Of a stretch of DNA of 13,100 nucleotides, positions 1 through 6,156 are shown piece after piece; position 1 is the stretch's first letter; every line of letters starts with the position of its first letter. This DNA comes from Actinomycetota bacterium (GTDB lineage Bacteria > Actinomycetota > Actinomycetes > S36-B12 > UBA5976): contig CANBWF010000030.1 of the NCBI GenBank assembly GCA_947373075.1, positions 1 to 13,100 on the forward strand, in the 5' to 3' direction. The notes beneath the pieces were generated by a model. It saw only the letters and a program-made list of their open reading frames with translations, did no database searches and had not been told where the DNA came from. Position numbers and translations under genes: made by a program.

Positions 1-54
1 TGCGTCAATGCGTCCATCAGTTTCTTCTTGGCCTACTGGCCACATCCGGATCAT
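1..54 (-). CDS. rluD: Probable RluA-family 23S rRNA pseudouridine synthase, N-terminal fragment
   Basis: Only the first 18 codons lie in the window; the gene continues beyond position 1. An ATG at 54-52 overlaps the lspA stop as ATGA and opens a frame reading MIRMWPVGQEETDGRIDA. The ending GRIDA resembles the start of the S4-like RNA-binding region that opens RluD-type synthases, where a G-x-R-x-D-x-x-L pattern is usual. In actinobacterial genomes the gene right after lspA is very often this rRNA pseudouridine synthase, which modifies uridines in helix 69 of 23S rRNA. The reading frame and the overlap are seen directly. The identity rests on position and a few residues, so it is an inference. 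The catalytic HRLD motif would lie outside the window. Confidence 0.55.
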   Translation of the reverse strand, partial: MIRMWPVGQEETDGRIDA

Positions 55-536
55 TTCTGAGCCTGCACTTCAGTAATCGTCACTCCGCGCATAGTTAGCA
101 CTATGCCTGCAATTGCTGCGCAGAAAATTGCACTATCGGCCAAATTGAAAATTGGATAATTGGGAAATTCAATGAAATCAACAACGTGGCCCTGGAACCC
201 TTGCGGTGATCTAAAGATTCGGTCCAGAAGGTTTCCAAAAGCTCCACCAAAAATCGCGCCAAACACGATGGCCCATGCTGTTGAGGAAATCTTTGCTGAG
301 AACCAAATGATTCCAATGCAGGCACCGAATGCCAGAGCGGTGAAAACGAAAGTTGCACCGGTTGCAAACGAGAATGCTGCCCCTGAATTTCGAGCAAATG
401 AAAACTTGACCAGCGATCCGAGCACTTTGACCGATGAACTATTTTCCAAGTGCATGACAGCAAGTGCCTTCGATATTTGATCGAGCACAACTACGACTAA
501 TGCAGTTATCGCTAATTTCCGTTGTTGAACACTCAC
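51..536 (-). CDS. lspA: Lipoprotein signal peptidase (signal peptidase II)
   Basis: Integral membrane aspartyl protease that removes the signal peptide from diacylglyceryl-modified prolipoproteins at the lipobox cysteine. At 161 residues the length is normal. Four hydrophobic segments are visible, at about 8-28, 60-80, 85-103 and 130-150. The family blocks are all present: D19 and K23 in DQISK, N50 in ARNSGAAFS, N102/D105/R106 in GNLLDR, the catalytic aspartates D120 (HVVDF) and D134 (FNLADSAI), and N131. The start is a GTG at 536, just 8 bp after the stop of the DksA-like gene; I see no strong Shine-Dalgarno, so translation is probably coupled to that gene. The next ATG (Met28) would remove the DQISK block, so GTG is preferred. 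The stop overlaps the downstream probable rluD start as ATGA. Confidence 0.96.
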   Translation of the reverse strand: MSVQQRKLAITALVVVVLDQISKALAVMHLENSSSVKVLGSLVKFSFARNSGAAFSFATGATFVFTALAFGACIGIIWFSAKISSTAWAIVFGAIFGGAFGNLLDRIFRSPQGFQGHVVDFIEFPNYPIFNLADSAIFCAAIAGIVLTMRGVTITEVQAQK

Positions 537-544
537 TGGGCTAA

Positions 545-1435
545 TTAGCTACGGTCTTGCTTTTGTCGACATGGCATACACAGCGTTGCTCGTGGATTAG
601 CTTCAATTAGGCGCAATTTACCAATTGGGTTGCCACAGTTTTCACATCGACCGTAGGTGCCAGAGGCAATGCGCTCGAGGGCGTGGTGAGTTTGATCCAG
701 TAGATCGCGCTTATTTGCTAGCAACGAGATTTCTTGTTCCCGTTCGAATGTCTTTGTGCCAGCGTCAGCCTGATCGTCACCAGCACCTTCACCGCTTTCA
801 AAAATTAGATCCTGGAACTTCTCGTCGGCTTGTTCAATTTCGATCTGCAGTTCAGCAGCTTCTTTTTCGAGAACTTTGCGGACTTTCTCTAATTCGCTCT
901 TGGTCCAGTTAGATTCATCTTCTTGCACTGCTGGCTGCTTTGGCGCAGGCTTCTTACCCGGCACCGCTTTACGTACCTGTGGGATGTCCGCACCAGCAAT
1001 TGGATTGACAACGGGCACTGGTGGGGCGACAACAACGGGCGCTTCCTTGACCGCTACTTCTTTAACTGGCTTTACCTTCGGCTCTTTAACTGCTTTTACT
1101 GGCGCCACTTTTGCTTCTTTAACAGGCTTTACTGGGGCTACTTTTTTGGCCACAGCTTTCTTAGGGGCAACAGTTTTCTTCGCAGGAGCTTTCTTGGCGA
1201 CCGCTTTAGCTGGAGCCTTCTTAGCAGGGGCCTTCTTGGCGACCGCTTTAGCTGGAGCCTTCTTAGCAGGGGCCTTCTTAGCAGGGGCTTTCTTAGGGGC
1301 AACAGTTTTCTTCGCAGGAGCTTTCTTCGCAGGGGCTTTCTTAGCCGGAGCCTTCTTTGCAGGGGCGCTCGATGCCGGAGCCTTCTTTGCAGGGGCTTTC
1401 TTAGCCGGAGCCTTCTTTGCAGGTTTTGTTGCCAT
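545..1435 (-). CDS. DksA/TraR-type C4 zinc-finger protein with histone-H1-like Lys/Ala/Pro-rich N-terminal tail
   Basis: 296 residues. Residues 1 to about 130 are low-complexity repeats of AKKAP, PAKAVA and VKPVKE type, very basic and expected to be disordered, like the tails of bacterial histone H1-like and mycobacterial HU proteins. A Pro/Val-rich linker follows (132-175), then a coiled-coil hairpin at about 177-257 whose tip contains DDQADAG. The C-terminal zinc finger is CENC (C264, C267) with LCMPC (C286, C289) in the context YGRCENCGNPI. Family members of this fold insert the coiled coil into the RNA polymerase secondary channel and modulate initiation; direct action on polymerase here is inferred. 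The tip D-x-x-D-x-G resembles, but does not match, the D-x-x-D-x-A of E. coli DksA. The ATG at 1435 is preceded by AAGGAT. The gene lies between ileS (divergent) and lspA, the position of a TraR/DksA-family gene in Streptomyces. Confidence 0.88.
   Translation of the reverse strand: MATKPAKKAPAKKAPAKKAPASSAPAKKAPAKKAPAKKAPAKKTVAPKKAPAKKAPAKKAPAKAVAKKAPAKKAPAKAVAKKAPAKKTVAPKKAVAKKVAPVKPVKEAKVAPVKAVKEPKVKPVKEVAVKEAPVVVAPPVPVVNPIAGADIPQVRKAVPGKKPAPKQPAVQEDESNWTKSELEKVRKVLEKEAAELQIEIEQADEKFQDLIFESGEGAGDDQADAGTKTFEREQEISLLANKRDLLDQTHHALERIASGTYGRCENCGNPIGKLRLIEANPRATLCMPCRQKQDRS
1155..1327. repeat. 41-bp direct repeat, two copies 132 bp apart, in the Lys-rich tail
   Basis: The segments at 1155-1195 and 1287-1327 are identical over 41 bp and encode the AKKTVAPKKA-type block of the basic tail. 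The 132-bp offset is 44 codons, again in frame. The 42-bp tandem duplication lies between the two copies, so the tail appears to have grown by several in-frame duplications. Confidence 0.85.
1191..1274. repeat. Perfect 42-bp tandem duplication in the Lys-rich tail
   Basis: The 42-bp segment at 1191-1232 is repeated exactly at 1233-1274. It is 14 codons long, so the duplication keeps the reading frame and doubles a block of the type APAKAVAKKAPAKK within the basic tail of the DksA-like protein. Exact identity at the DNA level, including third positions, points to a recent slippage or unequal-crossing event rather than codon-level selection alone. Confidence 0.9.
1329..1423. repeat. 35-bp direct repeat, two copies 60 bp apart, at the start of the Lys-rich tail
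   Basis: The segments at 1329-1363 and 1389-1423 are identical over 35 bp, with a 60-bp (20-codon) offset. They encode the first PAKKAPAKKAPAKK blocks, separated by the single non-basic interruption ASSA. Confidence 0.85.
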
Positions 1436-1500
1436 AATCCTTATCCTTTAATTACTTCTAAGTGCTTGACTCTACCGACAATTGCGAAACTATTTGCGGC

Positions 1501-1530
1501 ACGTTACGCCAATATCGGTCAAAATATCAA
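1501..1530 (-). promoter_or_regulatory. Candidate promoter for the dksA-like gene and lspA
   Basis: On the minus strand there is TTGATA (1530-1525), an 18-bp spacer and TAACGT (1506-1501). The -35 matches the housekeeping consensus in five of six positions. The -10 fits only the relaxed actinobacterial TANNNT pattern. A start near 1494 would give a leader of about 60 nt before the ATG at 1435. Other pairings in this AT-rich stretch are possible. Confidence 0.35.
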
Positions 1531-1624
1531 CTTTCGTACCTAATTCGCACAAAATTCTTTAATTTGAGGGTTAGCACGACAAATTTACTACGGCCTCTGA
1601 CATCTCAGTGCTGGCTTACCCACA

Positions 1625-1655
1625 TTGGCAAAAAAGGTTGATTGTTCAGTAATCT
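1625..1655 (+). promoter_or_regulatory. Candidate promoter for ileS
   Basis: TTGGCA at 1625-1630 and TAATCT at 1650-1655 are separated by 19 bp, longer than ideal. A start near 1662 would give a short leader of about 60 nt. A competing choice is TTGACT (1466-1471) with AACTAT (1488-1493), 16 bp apart, which would give a leader of more than 200 nt. The sequence alone does not decide between them. Confidence 0.25.
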
Positions 1656-1681
1656 TGCTAACTAGACAAGTTAGTGAACAA
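1642..1681 (+). repeat. Interrupted inverted repeat upstream of ileS
   Basis: TTGTTCA at 1642-1648 pairs with TGAACAA at 1675-1681. Inside it, CTAAC at 1658-1662 pairs with GTTAG at 1670-1674. The two helices are continuous on the 3' side and separated by a 9-nt bulge (1649-1657) on the 5' side. Total 12 bp of pairing. It could be an RNA leader hairpin or a DNA operator for ileS, but overlap with the candidate promoter means it may not be transcribed. It lacks a T tract, so it is not a simple terminator. Confidence 0.5.
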
Positions 1682-1722
1682 CTACGAAATCACCTAAACC
1701 CAGACCTGGAGCCGGCCCAAAA

Positions 1723-4700
1723 ATGACATATCGCGATGTCCCAGCCAAAATCGATCTTCCTTTGATGGAACGTGAGATTTTAGGTTTTTGGCAACAGGCT
1801 GCAATCTTTGAAAAATCGCTTGCGAAAAGTGAGGATGGTCCAACTTGGGTTTTCTATGAAGGCCCGCCAACAGCAAACGGCAAACCTGGCACCCACCATG
1901 TGGAAGCTCGAGTATTCAAAGATGTATTCCCACGTTTTCGCACGATGAAGGGCTACCACGTCCCCCGAAAAGCTGGCTGGGATTGCCACGGACTGCCTGT
2001 CGAACTTGCTGTTGAAAAAGAACTAGGTTTCGCAGGCAAGCAGGATATCGAAAAATACGGAATCGCAGAATTCAATGCGCGCTGCCGTGAGTCAGTTCTG
2101 CAACATGTTGATGAATTCGCTGCCATGACGGAAAGAATGGGCTACTGGGTCGATATGGATCAGGCCTACTGGACCATGGATGCGAGTTATGTAGACAGTG
2201 TCTGGTGGAGTCTCAAGAAGATTTTCGACAAAGGCCTTCTGGTTCAGGATCATCGCGTTTCACCGTACTGCCCTCGTTGTGGCACGGGACTTTCAGATCA
2301 CGAACTTGCTCAGGGGTACGAAGACATCGTTGATGCTTCAGTGTTCGTTAAGTTGCCGATCACTGGCGGAAAAATAGTTGAACAATTCCCTGGTGCTGCC
2401 CTACTGGTTTGGACCACAACACCTTGGACTCTAGTTTCGAATACTGCGGCCGCGGTAAATCCGAATGTTGAATACGACATTGCCAAAACTGATGCTGGCG
2501 AAATTTTCGTGGTTGCTGCGGCACTGCGTGAATCGGTGCTCGGCGAAGATTCAACAGTTCTCGCCACAGTTACCGGGCAAGAACTTGAAGGTACGCCGTA
2601 CCAGCGCCCATTCAACTGGGTGGAATTCCCAGATACAGATGCGCCGATTCACACAGTCTTACTTGCCGAATACGTAACAACTGAAGATGGCACTGGCATC
2701 GTGCATCAGTCGCCAGCATTCGGCGCCGAGGATTTAGCTACCTGTCGTGCTTACGGACTGCCAGTGGTGAACCCAGTTGCACCTAATGGAGAGTTTGTTG
2801 CAGAGATTCCACATGTTGGTGGAGTTTTCTTCAAGACTGCCGACAGCACTTTGGTAGATATCTTGAAGCAAGAGGGAACCTTGTTCAAGCACCTTCCCTA
2901 CGAACACTCATACCCACATTGCTGGCGCTGCCACACCGCGCTGATTTATTACGCGCAACCATCTTGGTACATCCGCACTACTGCCATAAAAGATCAGTTA
3001 ATTGCGCAGAACGAAAAGACCAATTGGTTCCCAGACACGATAAAGAATGGCCGATTCGGTGATTGGCTCAATAACAACGTGGACTGGGCGCTTTCTCGCA
3101 ATCGATACTGGGGAACTCCCCTGCCAATTTGGCGCTGCGCAGAGGGACACTTAACTTGTGTTGGCGGTCGCGCTGATTTAGCTCAATATGCCGGCGATGC
3201 TGCGTTAGAGATGGATCCACATCGTCCGTTCGTCGATGATGTAACTTTCCCGTGCCCAACTTGTGGCGATACCGCCAGCCGAGTTCCTGAAGTTATTGAC
3301 TGCTGGTTTGATTCAGGTGCGATGCCGTTTGCACAATACGGATACCCGCAATCAAATGTCGAAAAATTTGAAGCCAGCTACCCCGCTGACTTTATTTGTG
3401 AAGCAATCGATCAAACGCGTGGTTGGTTCTACACATTGATGGCAATTGGAACTCTCGTTTTTGATGAGTCTTCCTACAAAAATGTTCTTTGTCTAGGTCA
3501 CATCCTTGATGAGGATGGCCGCAAGATGAGTAAGCATCTAGGCAATGTACTGGAGCCAATCCCACTTATGGACGAGCATGGCGCAGATGCACTTCGCTGG
3601 TTCATGGCAGTTAGTGGTTCACCGTGGCAGGCACGGCGCGTAGGGCACACAACAATTGCTGAGGTAGTGCGCAAGACACTTCTGACTTACTGGAACACAG
3701 TGGCCTTCCAGAGCCTGTATGCACGTAGTAGTCAATGGGATGGATCTGTTCTCACGTTGGACAACCCAACCGATTTAGATCGCTGGGCGTTAAGTGAGGC
3801 ATACCGCCTAGCCCGCGAAGTTGATGAGGCGCTTGAACAATTTGACACCCAAAGAGCGGGGCGCTTAATTGCTGAATACGTGGACGACCTATCCAATTGG
3901 TATGTCCGCCGTTCGCGTCGCCGGTTCTGGGATGGCGATGCTGTCGCTTTAAGTACCTTGCACCAGTGCCTAAAAATTGTCACGCAGGTTATGGCACCAT
4001 TCACCCCATTCATCACAGAACGGGTTTGGCAAGATCTATTCCTAACTGCTGACGTTGAATCAGTTCACTTAAGTAACTGGCCAGATTGGCAAACTGCCAC
4101 AATCGACGACAAGTTGAATGAGCAAGTTGCACTTACCCGCCGAATTGTTGAACTTGGCCGTGCTGCTCGAGCTACATCCGGAGTTAAAACCCGTCAGCCG
4201 CTGCAGCGCGCGTTAGTTGCTGCTGCTGGCTGGTCCGAAATTCCAGAGAGTTTGCAAGAACAGATTCGCGATGAAGTTAATGTACTTGCGCTAGAAGAGC
4301 TCGGTGAATCGAGCGAACTTGTTGACGTTTCAGTTAAAGCAAACTTCAAGTCACTTGGCGCGAGGTTCGCAAAAGAGACGCCAGTTATCGCGGCAGCCAT
4401 TGCCGCACAAAATGCCGCAGAGTTTGTTGCGGCATTGCGGGAAAACTCAGCAATAGTTGAAGTGGGCGGAACTACTCATAACATTTCGTTGGATGATGTA
4501 GTTATTACTGAAGTGCCTCGCGAGGGTTGGACTGTTGCATCTGCTGATGGCGAATCTCTTGCCCTTGATTTAGCCCTTAACGATGATCTAATTGCGCAAG
4601 GTATCGCCCGCGATATAACTCGCATGATTCAGGATGCACGTAAAACTTCTGGCTTTGATATTTCAGATCGAATTGTTGTCACTTGGAGTGCTAGCGATGC

Positions 4701-4842
4701 TAACGCCCTAGTCGCCCTACAGACTTACGGCGAGCGAATCGCAGCTGAAGTTTTAGCCACTACATGGCAACAGGGTGACACCAATGGTGCCACCCTGCGC
4801 GATGAAGAACTAGGTGTTTCAATTGTTTTGGCTAAAGCCTAA
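1723..4842 (+). CDS. ileS: Isoleucyl-tRNA synthetase, type 2 (IleRS2)
   Basis: Charges tRNA(Ile) with isoleucine in the cytoplasm and edits misactivated valine. At 1039 residues it has the length of the type 2 (eukaryote-like) enzymes found in Mycobacterium and Streptomyces. The class I HIGH signature appears as GTHH (56-59) in GPPTANGKPGTHH, so first and third positions are swapped. KMSKH lies at 601-605. The CP1 editing domain shows the Thr-rich WTTTPWTL (230-237) and the GTGIVH...GAED segment with the editing aspartate D337. Zinc-type Cys pairs are C183/C186, C400/C403 and C511/C514. NWYVRRSRRRFW (725-736) opens the anticodon-binding region. The start ATG is preceded by GGAG 11 nt upstream. 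It is the only plus-strand gene in the window, diverging from the dksA-like gene and converging on divIVA. The type 2 class is associated with natural mupirocin tolerance. Confidence 0.98.
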   Translation: MTYRDVPAKIDLPLMEREILGFWQQAAIFEKSLAKSEDGPTWVFYEGPPTANGKPGTHHVEARVFKDVFPRFRTMKGYHVPRKAGWDCHGLPVELAVEKELGFAGKQDIEKYGIAEFNARCRESVLQHVDEFAAMTERMGYWVDMDQAYWTMDASYVDSVWWSLKKIFDKGLLVQDHRVSPYCPRCGTGLSDHELAQGYEDIVDASVFVKLPITGGKIVEQFPGAALLVWTTTPWTLVSNTAAAVNPNVEYDIAKTDAGEIFVVAAALRESVLGEDSTVLATVTGQELEGTPYQRPFNWVEFPDTDAPIHTVLLAEYVTTEDGTGIVHQSPAFGAEDLATCRAYGLPVVNPVAPNGEFVAEIPHVGGVFFKTADSTLVDILKQEGTLFKHLPYEHSYPHCWRCHTALIYYAQPSWYIRTTAIKDQLIAQNEKTNWFPDTIKNGRFGDWLNNNVDWALSRNRYWGTPLPIWRCAEGHLTCVGGRADLAQYAGDAALEMDPHRPFVDDVTFPCPTCGDTASRVPEVIDCWFDSGAMPFAQYGYPQSNVEKFEASYPADFICEAIDQTRGWFYTLMAIGTLVFDESSYKNVLCLGHILDEDGRKMSKHLGNVLEPIPLMDEHGADALRWFMAVSGSPWQARRVGHTTIAEVVRKTLLTYWNTVAFQSLYARSSQWDGSVLTLDNPTDLDRWALSEAYRLAREVDEALEQFDTQRAGRLIAEYVDDLSNWYVRRSRRRFWDGDAVALSTLHQCLKIVTQVMAPFTPFITERVWQDLFLTADVESVHLSNWPDWQTATIDDKLNEQVALTRRIVELGRAARATSGVKTRQPLQRALVAAAGWSEIPESLQEQIRDEVNVLALEELGESSELVDVSVKANFKSLGARFAKETPVIAAAIAAQNAAEFVAALRENSAIVEVGGTTHNISLDDVVITEVPREGWTVASADGESLALDLALNDDLIAQGIARDITRMIQDARKTSGFDISDRIVVTWSASDANALVALQTYGERIAAEVLATTWQQGDTNGATLRDEELGVSIVLAKA

Positions 4843-4854
4843 GCAATCTGTTCT

Positions 4855-5703
4855 TTAGTATTCCTCGTCTGCTGGACCTGATTCCAACTCAACATCGAGT
4901 TTCTTGGCTTCAAGTTCACGCAACTGTCCCTCTAGGTAACTACGTAAGCGTCCACGGTATTCACGTTCGTAAGCGCGCAACTCTTCAATCTTGCGCTCTA
5001 AGTTCGCTTTCTGACCTTCAAACTCACGAGTGATGTTTGCCACATTGCTTGTGGTCTCGCTCATGATGCGCTCAGCCTGAGAAGAAGCTTCGCTGAGGAA
5101 CTGCTCACCCTCGATGCGTGCTGAGGCAACTGTCTCATCCGCAGTGCGCTGTGCAAGTTCGAGCATGCGAACTGCAGACACACTTGCATCTGAGGCAGAG
5201 ATCGGTGCAACTGCAGCGCCCTGGGACAATTCTTCATTGTGTGCACTGAGCTGATCGACTTGCGCTACTAGCGCAGCCTTTTCATTTTCTAGCGCAGCCT
5301 TTTCATTTTCTAGCGCAGCAAGTGCCTGCTGAGCACCAGATAACTCTTGCTGAACAGCCTGTAGCTGTGCACTTAGTTGATCTGCAACTGCTGAATCACC
5401 CTGTGAGCTTGCTGAGGCAAGTTCCGAATTCTGGTTGCGTAAAGTTTCAGCTTCAGCCTGCGCCTGTGCAAGTGCCGAAGAAAGATTTTCGTTATCAGCA
5501 GTTAGTTCGTCAAGCTTTGCGGTAACCGATGCTGGAATTTCACCACGAGTTGCAGAACGCAAATCGTCGACTTCCTTAACTAGAGCAGAAACGGTGATTT
5601 CGAGTTCATCTAGAAAATCGTCGACCTCAATCTGGTCGTAACCCTTTTTAAATGTGGTCTCATTAAATGTTTTATTGTGAATTTCCTCGGGCGTTAGCGC
5701 CAT
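4855..5703 (-). CDS. divIVA: DivIVA/Wag31 polar growth and septum-site protein
   Basis: Cytoplasmic coiled-coil scaffold that senses negative membrane curvature and, in Actinobacteria, organises tip growth and the elongation machinery. 282 residues. The N-terminal membrane-binding domain is classical: LTPEEIHNKTF followed by F18-K19-K20-GYD and EVDDFLDEL, with F18 and the basic residues at the place of the membrane-inserting Phe-Arg loop of B. subtilis DivIVA. A Gln/Ala/Glu-rich coiled coil spans about 30-160, a flexible break 161-175, and a second coiled coil 176-272 ends in an acidic tail. ATG at 5703, with AAAGGG 7 nt upstream. It ends 12 bp from the ileS stop on the other strand, with no obvious terminator between. 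A candidate promoter of its own lies in the spacer towards yggT. Confidence 0.96.
   Translation of the reverse strand: MALTPEEIHNKTFNETTFKKGYDQIEVDDFLDELEITVSALVKEVDDLRSATRGEIPASVTAKLDELTADNENLSSALAQAQAEAETLRNQNSELASASSQGDSAVADQLSAQLQAVQQELSGAQQALAALENEKAALENEKAALVAQVDQLSAHNEELSQGAAVAPISASDASVSAVRMLELAQRTADETVASARIEGEQFLSEASSQAERIMSETTSNVANITREFEGQKANLERKIEELRAYEREYRGRLRSYLEGQLRELEAKKLDVELESGPADEEY
5268..5319. repeat. 21-bp tandem repeat (2.4 copies) inside divIVA
   Basis: Two perfect 21-bp units (5268-5288 and 5289-5309) are followed by ten matching bases. On the coding strand they give the repeated heptad ALENEKA at about residues 130-144. One unit is exactly one coiled-coil heptad (seven codons), so the duplication lengthens the rod without changing heptad register. 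Confidence 0.92.
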
Positions 5704-5765
5704 GGTCGGACCCTTTCATGTAGTACTGCGGTCAGGGCAGACACTCTACCAAACTGCTGAACCCT

Positions 5766-5794
5766 AGCGTAGGGAAAACTAGCCGGAATGTGAA
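5766..5794 (-). promoter_or_regulatory. Candidate divIVA promoter
   Basis: On the minus strand TTCACA (5794-5789) is followed after exactly 17 bp by TACGCT (5771-5766). The -35 matches TTGACA in five of six bases and the -10 fits the actinobacterial TANNNT pattern. Transcription would start near 5759, about 55 nt before the divIVA ATG. A short palindrome, CCCTA-GCG-TAGGG (5762-5774), covers the -10 and could be an operator. Confidence 0.5.
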
Positions 5795-5837
5795 ACTGTT
5801 GAATTACTCTGTTGGCGAATATCGAGCGCCCTGATGG

Positions 5838-5856
5838 TCTGGGCCCTGCAAATGCA
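5838..5856 (-). other. Short hairpin just after the yggT stop
   Basis: About 10 nt after the yggT stop the minus-strand RNA can form CCTGC-ATTT-GCAGG. No U tract follows (the next bases are GCCCAGACC), so it does not look like an intrinsic terminator; it could be a processing or attenuation element. Low support. Confidence 0.25.
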
Positions 5857-5859
5857 GGA

Positions 5860-6144
5860 TCAAAAATTAAGCAGGATGCGCTGCGCGAGGGTGATTGCAA
5901 AGAGAAGTACCAAGAAACTTAAATCTAAACTAACACTGCCAATGCGCACCGGAGGCAGAACTTTTCGCACCAGACGAACTGGAGGATCGGTGAGGGTATA
6001 TAGGACTTCAGCCAGTACGAGCAAAGCCCCACGAGGACGCCAAGTAGGCGAAAAAGCGGGAATCCATTCGAGTATTAGTCTTGCGACCAAAATGTACCAA
6101 TAAATTTCCAGGGCAAAAGACAGCCATTGGCTGACTAGAGACAA
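5860..6144 (-). CDS. yggT: YggT/YlmG family small membrane protein
   Basis: 94 residues with two hydrophobic segments (about 5-28 and 71-92) separated by a loop containing the family signature TDPPVRLVRKVLPPV and then the typical IGSVSLDLSFLVLLF. The molecular function is not firmly known; family members sit beside sepF and divIVA in Gram-positive bacteria and cyanobacteria and have been linked to division or nucleoid and membrane organisation. The start is a TTG at 6144: the sepF stop codon is embedded in TAAGGA, which serves as ribosome binding site 8 nt before this TTG, and translation from it gives the expected N-terminus MSLVSQWLSFALE. The gap to the sepF stop is only 12 nt, so the genes are surely cotranscribed. 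Confidence 0.9.
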   Translation of the reverse strand: MSLVSQWLSFALEIYWYILVARLILEWIPAFSPTWRPRGALLVLAEVLYTLTDPPVRLVRKVLPPVRIGSVSLDLSFLVLLFAITLAQRILLNF

Positions 6145-6156
6145 AGCGAGAAATCC

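Larger units (their letters stand above)
1436..1722. promoter_or_regulatory. Divergent intergenic region between the dksA-like gene and ileS
   Basis: This is the largest non-coding stretch of the window (287 bp). It must hold the start signals for the dksA-like/lspA/rluD transcript on the minus strand and for ileS on the plus strand. It contains hexamer pairs in both directions, listed separately, and an interrupted inverted repeat at 1642-1681. I see no small ORF with a convincing ribosome binding site, no tRNA and no terminator. I looked for a T-box leader, which many actinobacterial ileS genes have, but found no GGTGG-type antisequestrator core. Confidence 0.6.

Noticed and set aside
101..490. 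Overlapping 129-aa minus-strand and 106-aa plus-strand open frames within lspA.
   Set aside because: Both overlap a gene with complete catalytic motifs and show no recognisable domain or ribosome binding site; they are shadows.
876..1543. Two long plus-strand open frames (191 and 206 aa) opposite the DksA-like gene, with repetitive Ala/Gly/Phe or Arg/Ser/Leu/Phe composition.
   Set aside because: They are mirror images of the Lys/Ala/Pro codon repeats on the other strand, which lack stops in all frames. The coding-strand protein has a real zinc finger and a ribosome binding site.
1436..1722. A T-box riboswitch in the ileS leader.
   Set aside because: Expected in Actinobacteria, and a stem with an ATC-containing bulge is present, but the conserved GGTGG-like antisequestrator core and the usual specifier-loop layout are absent. 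Kept only as an inverted repeat of unknown role.
4830..4862. Intrinsic terminator between ileS and divIVA.
   Set aside because: Only a 3-bp GGC/GCC pairing was found and no T tract on either strand.
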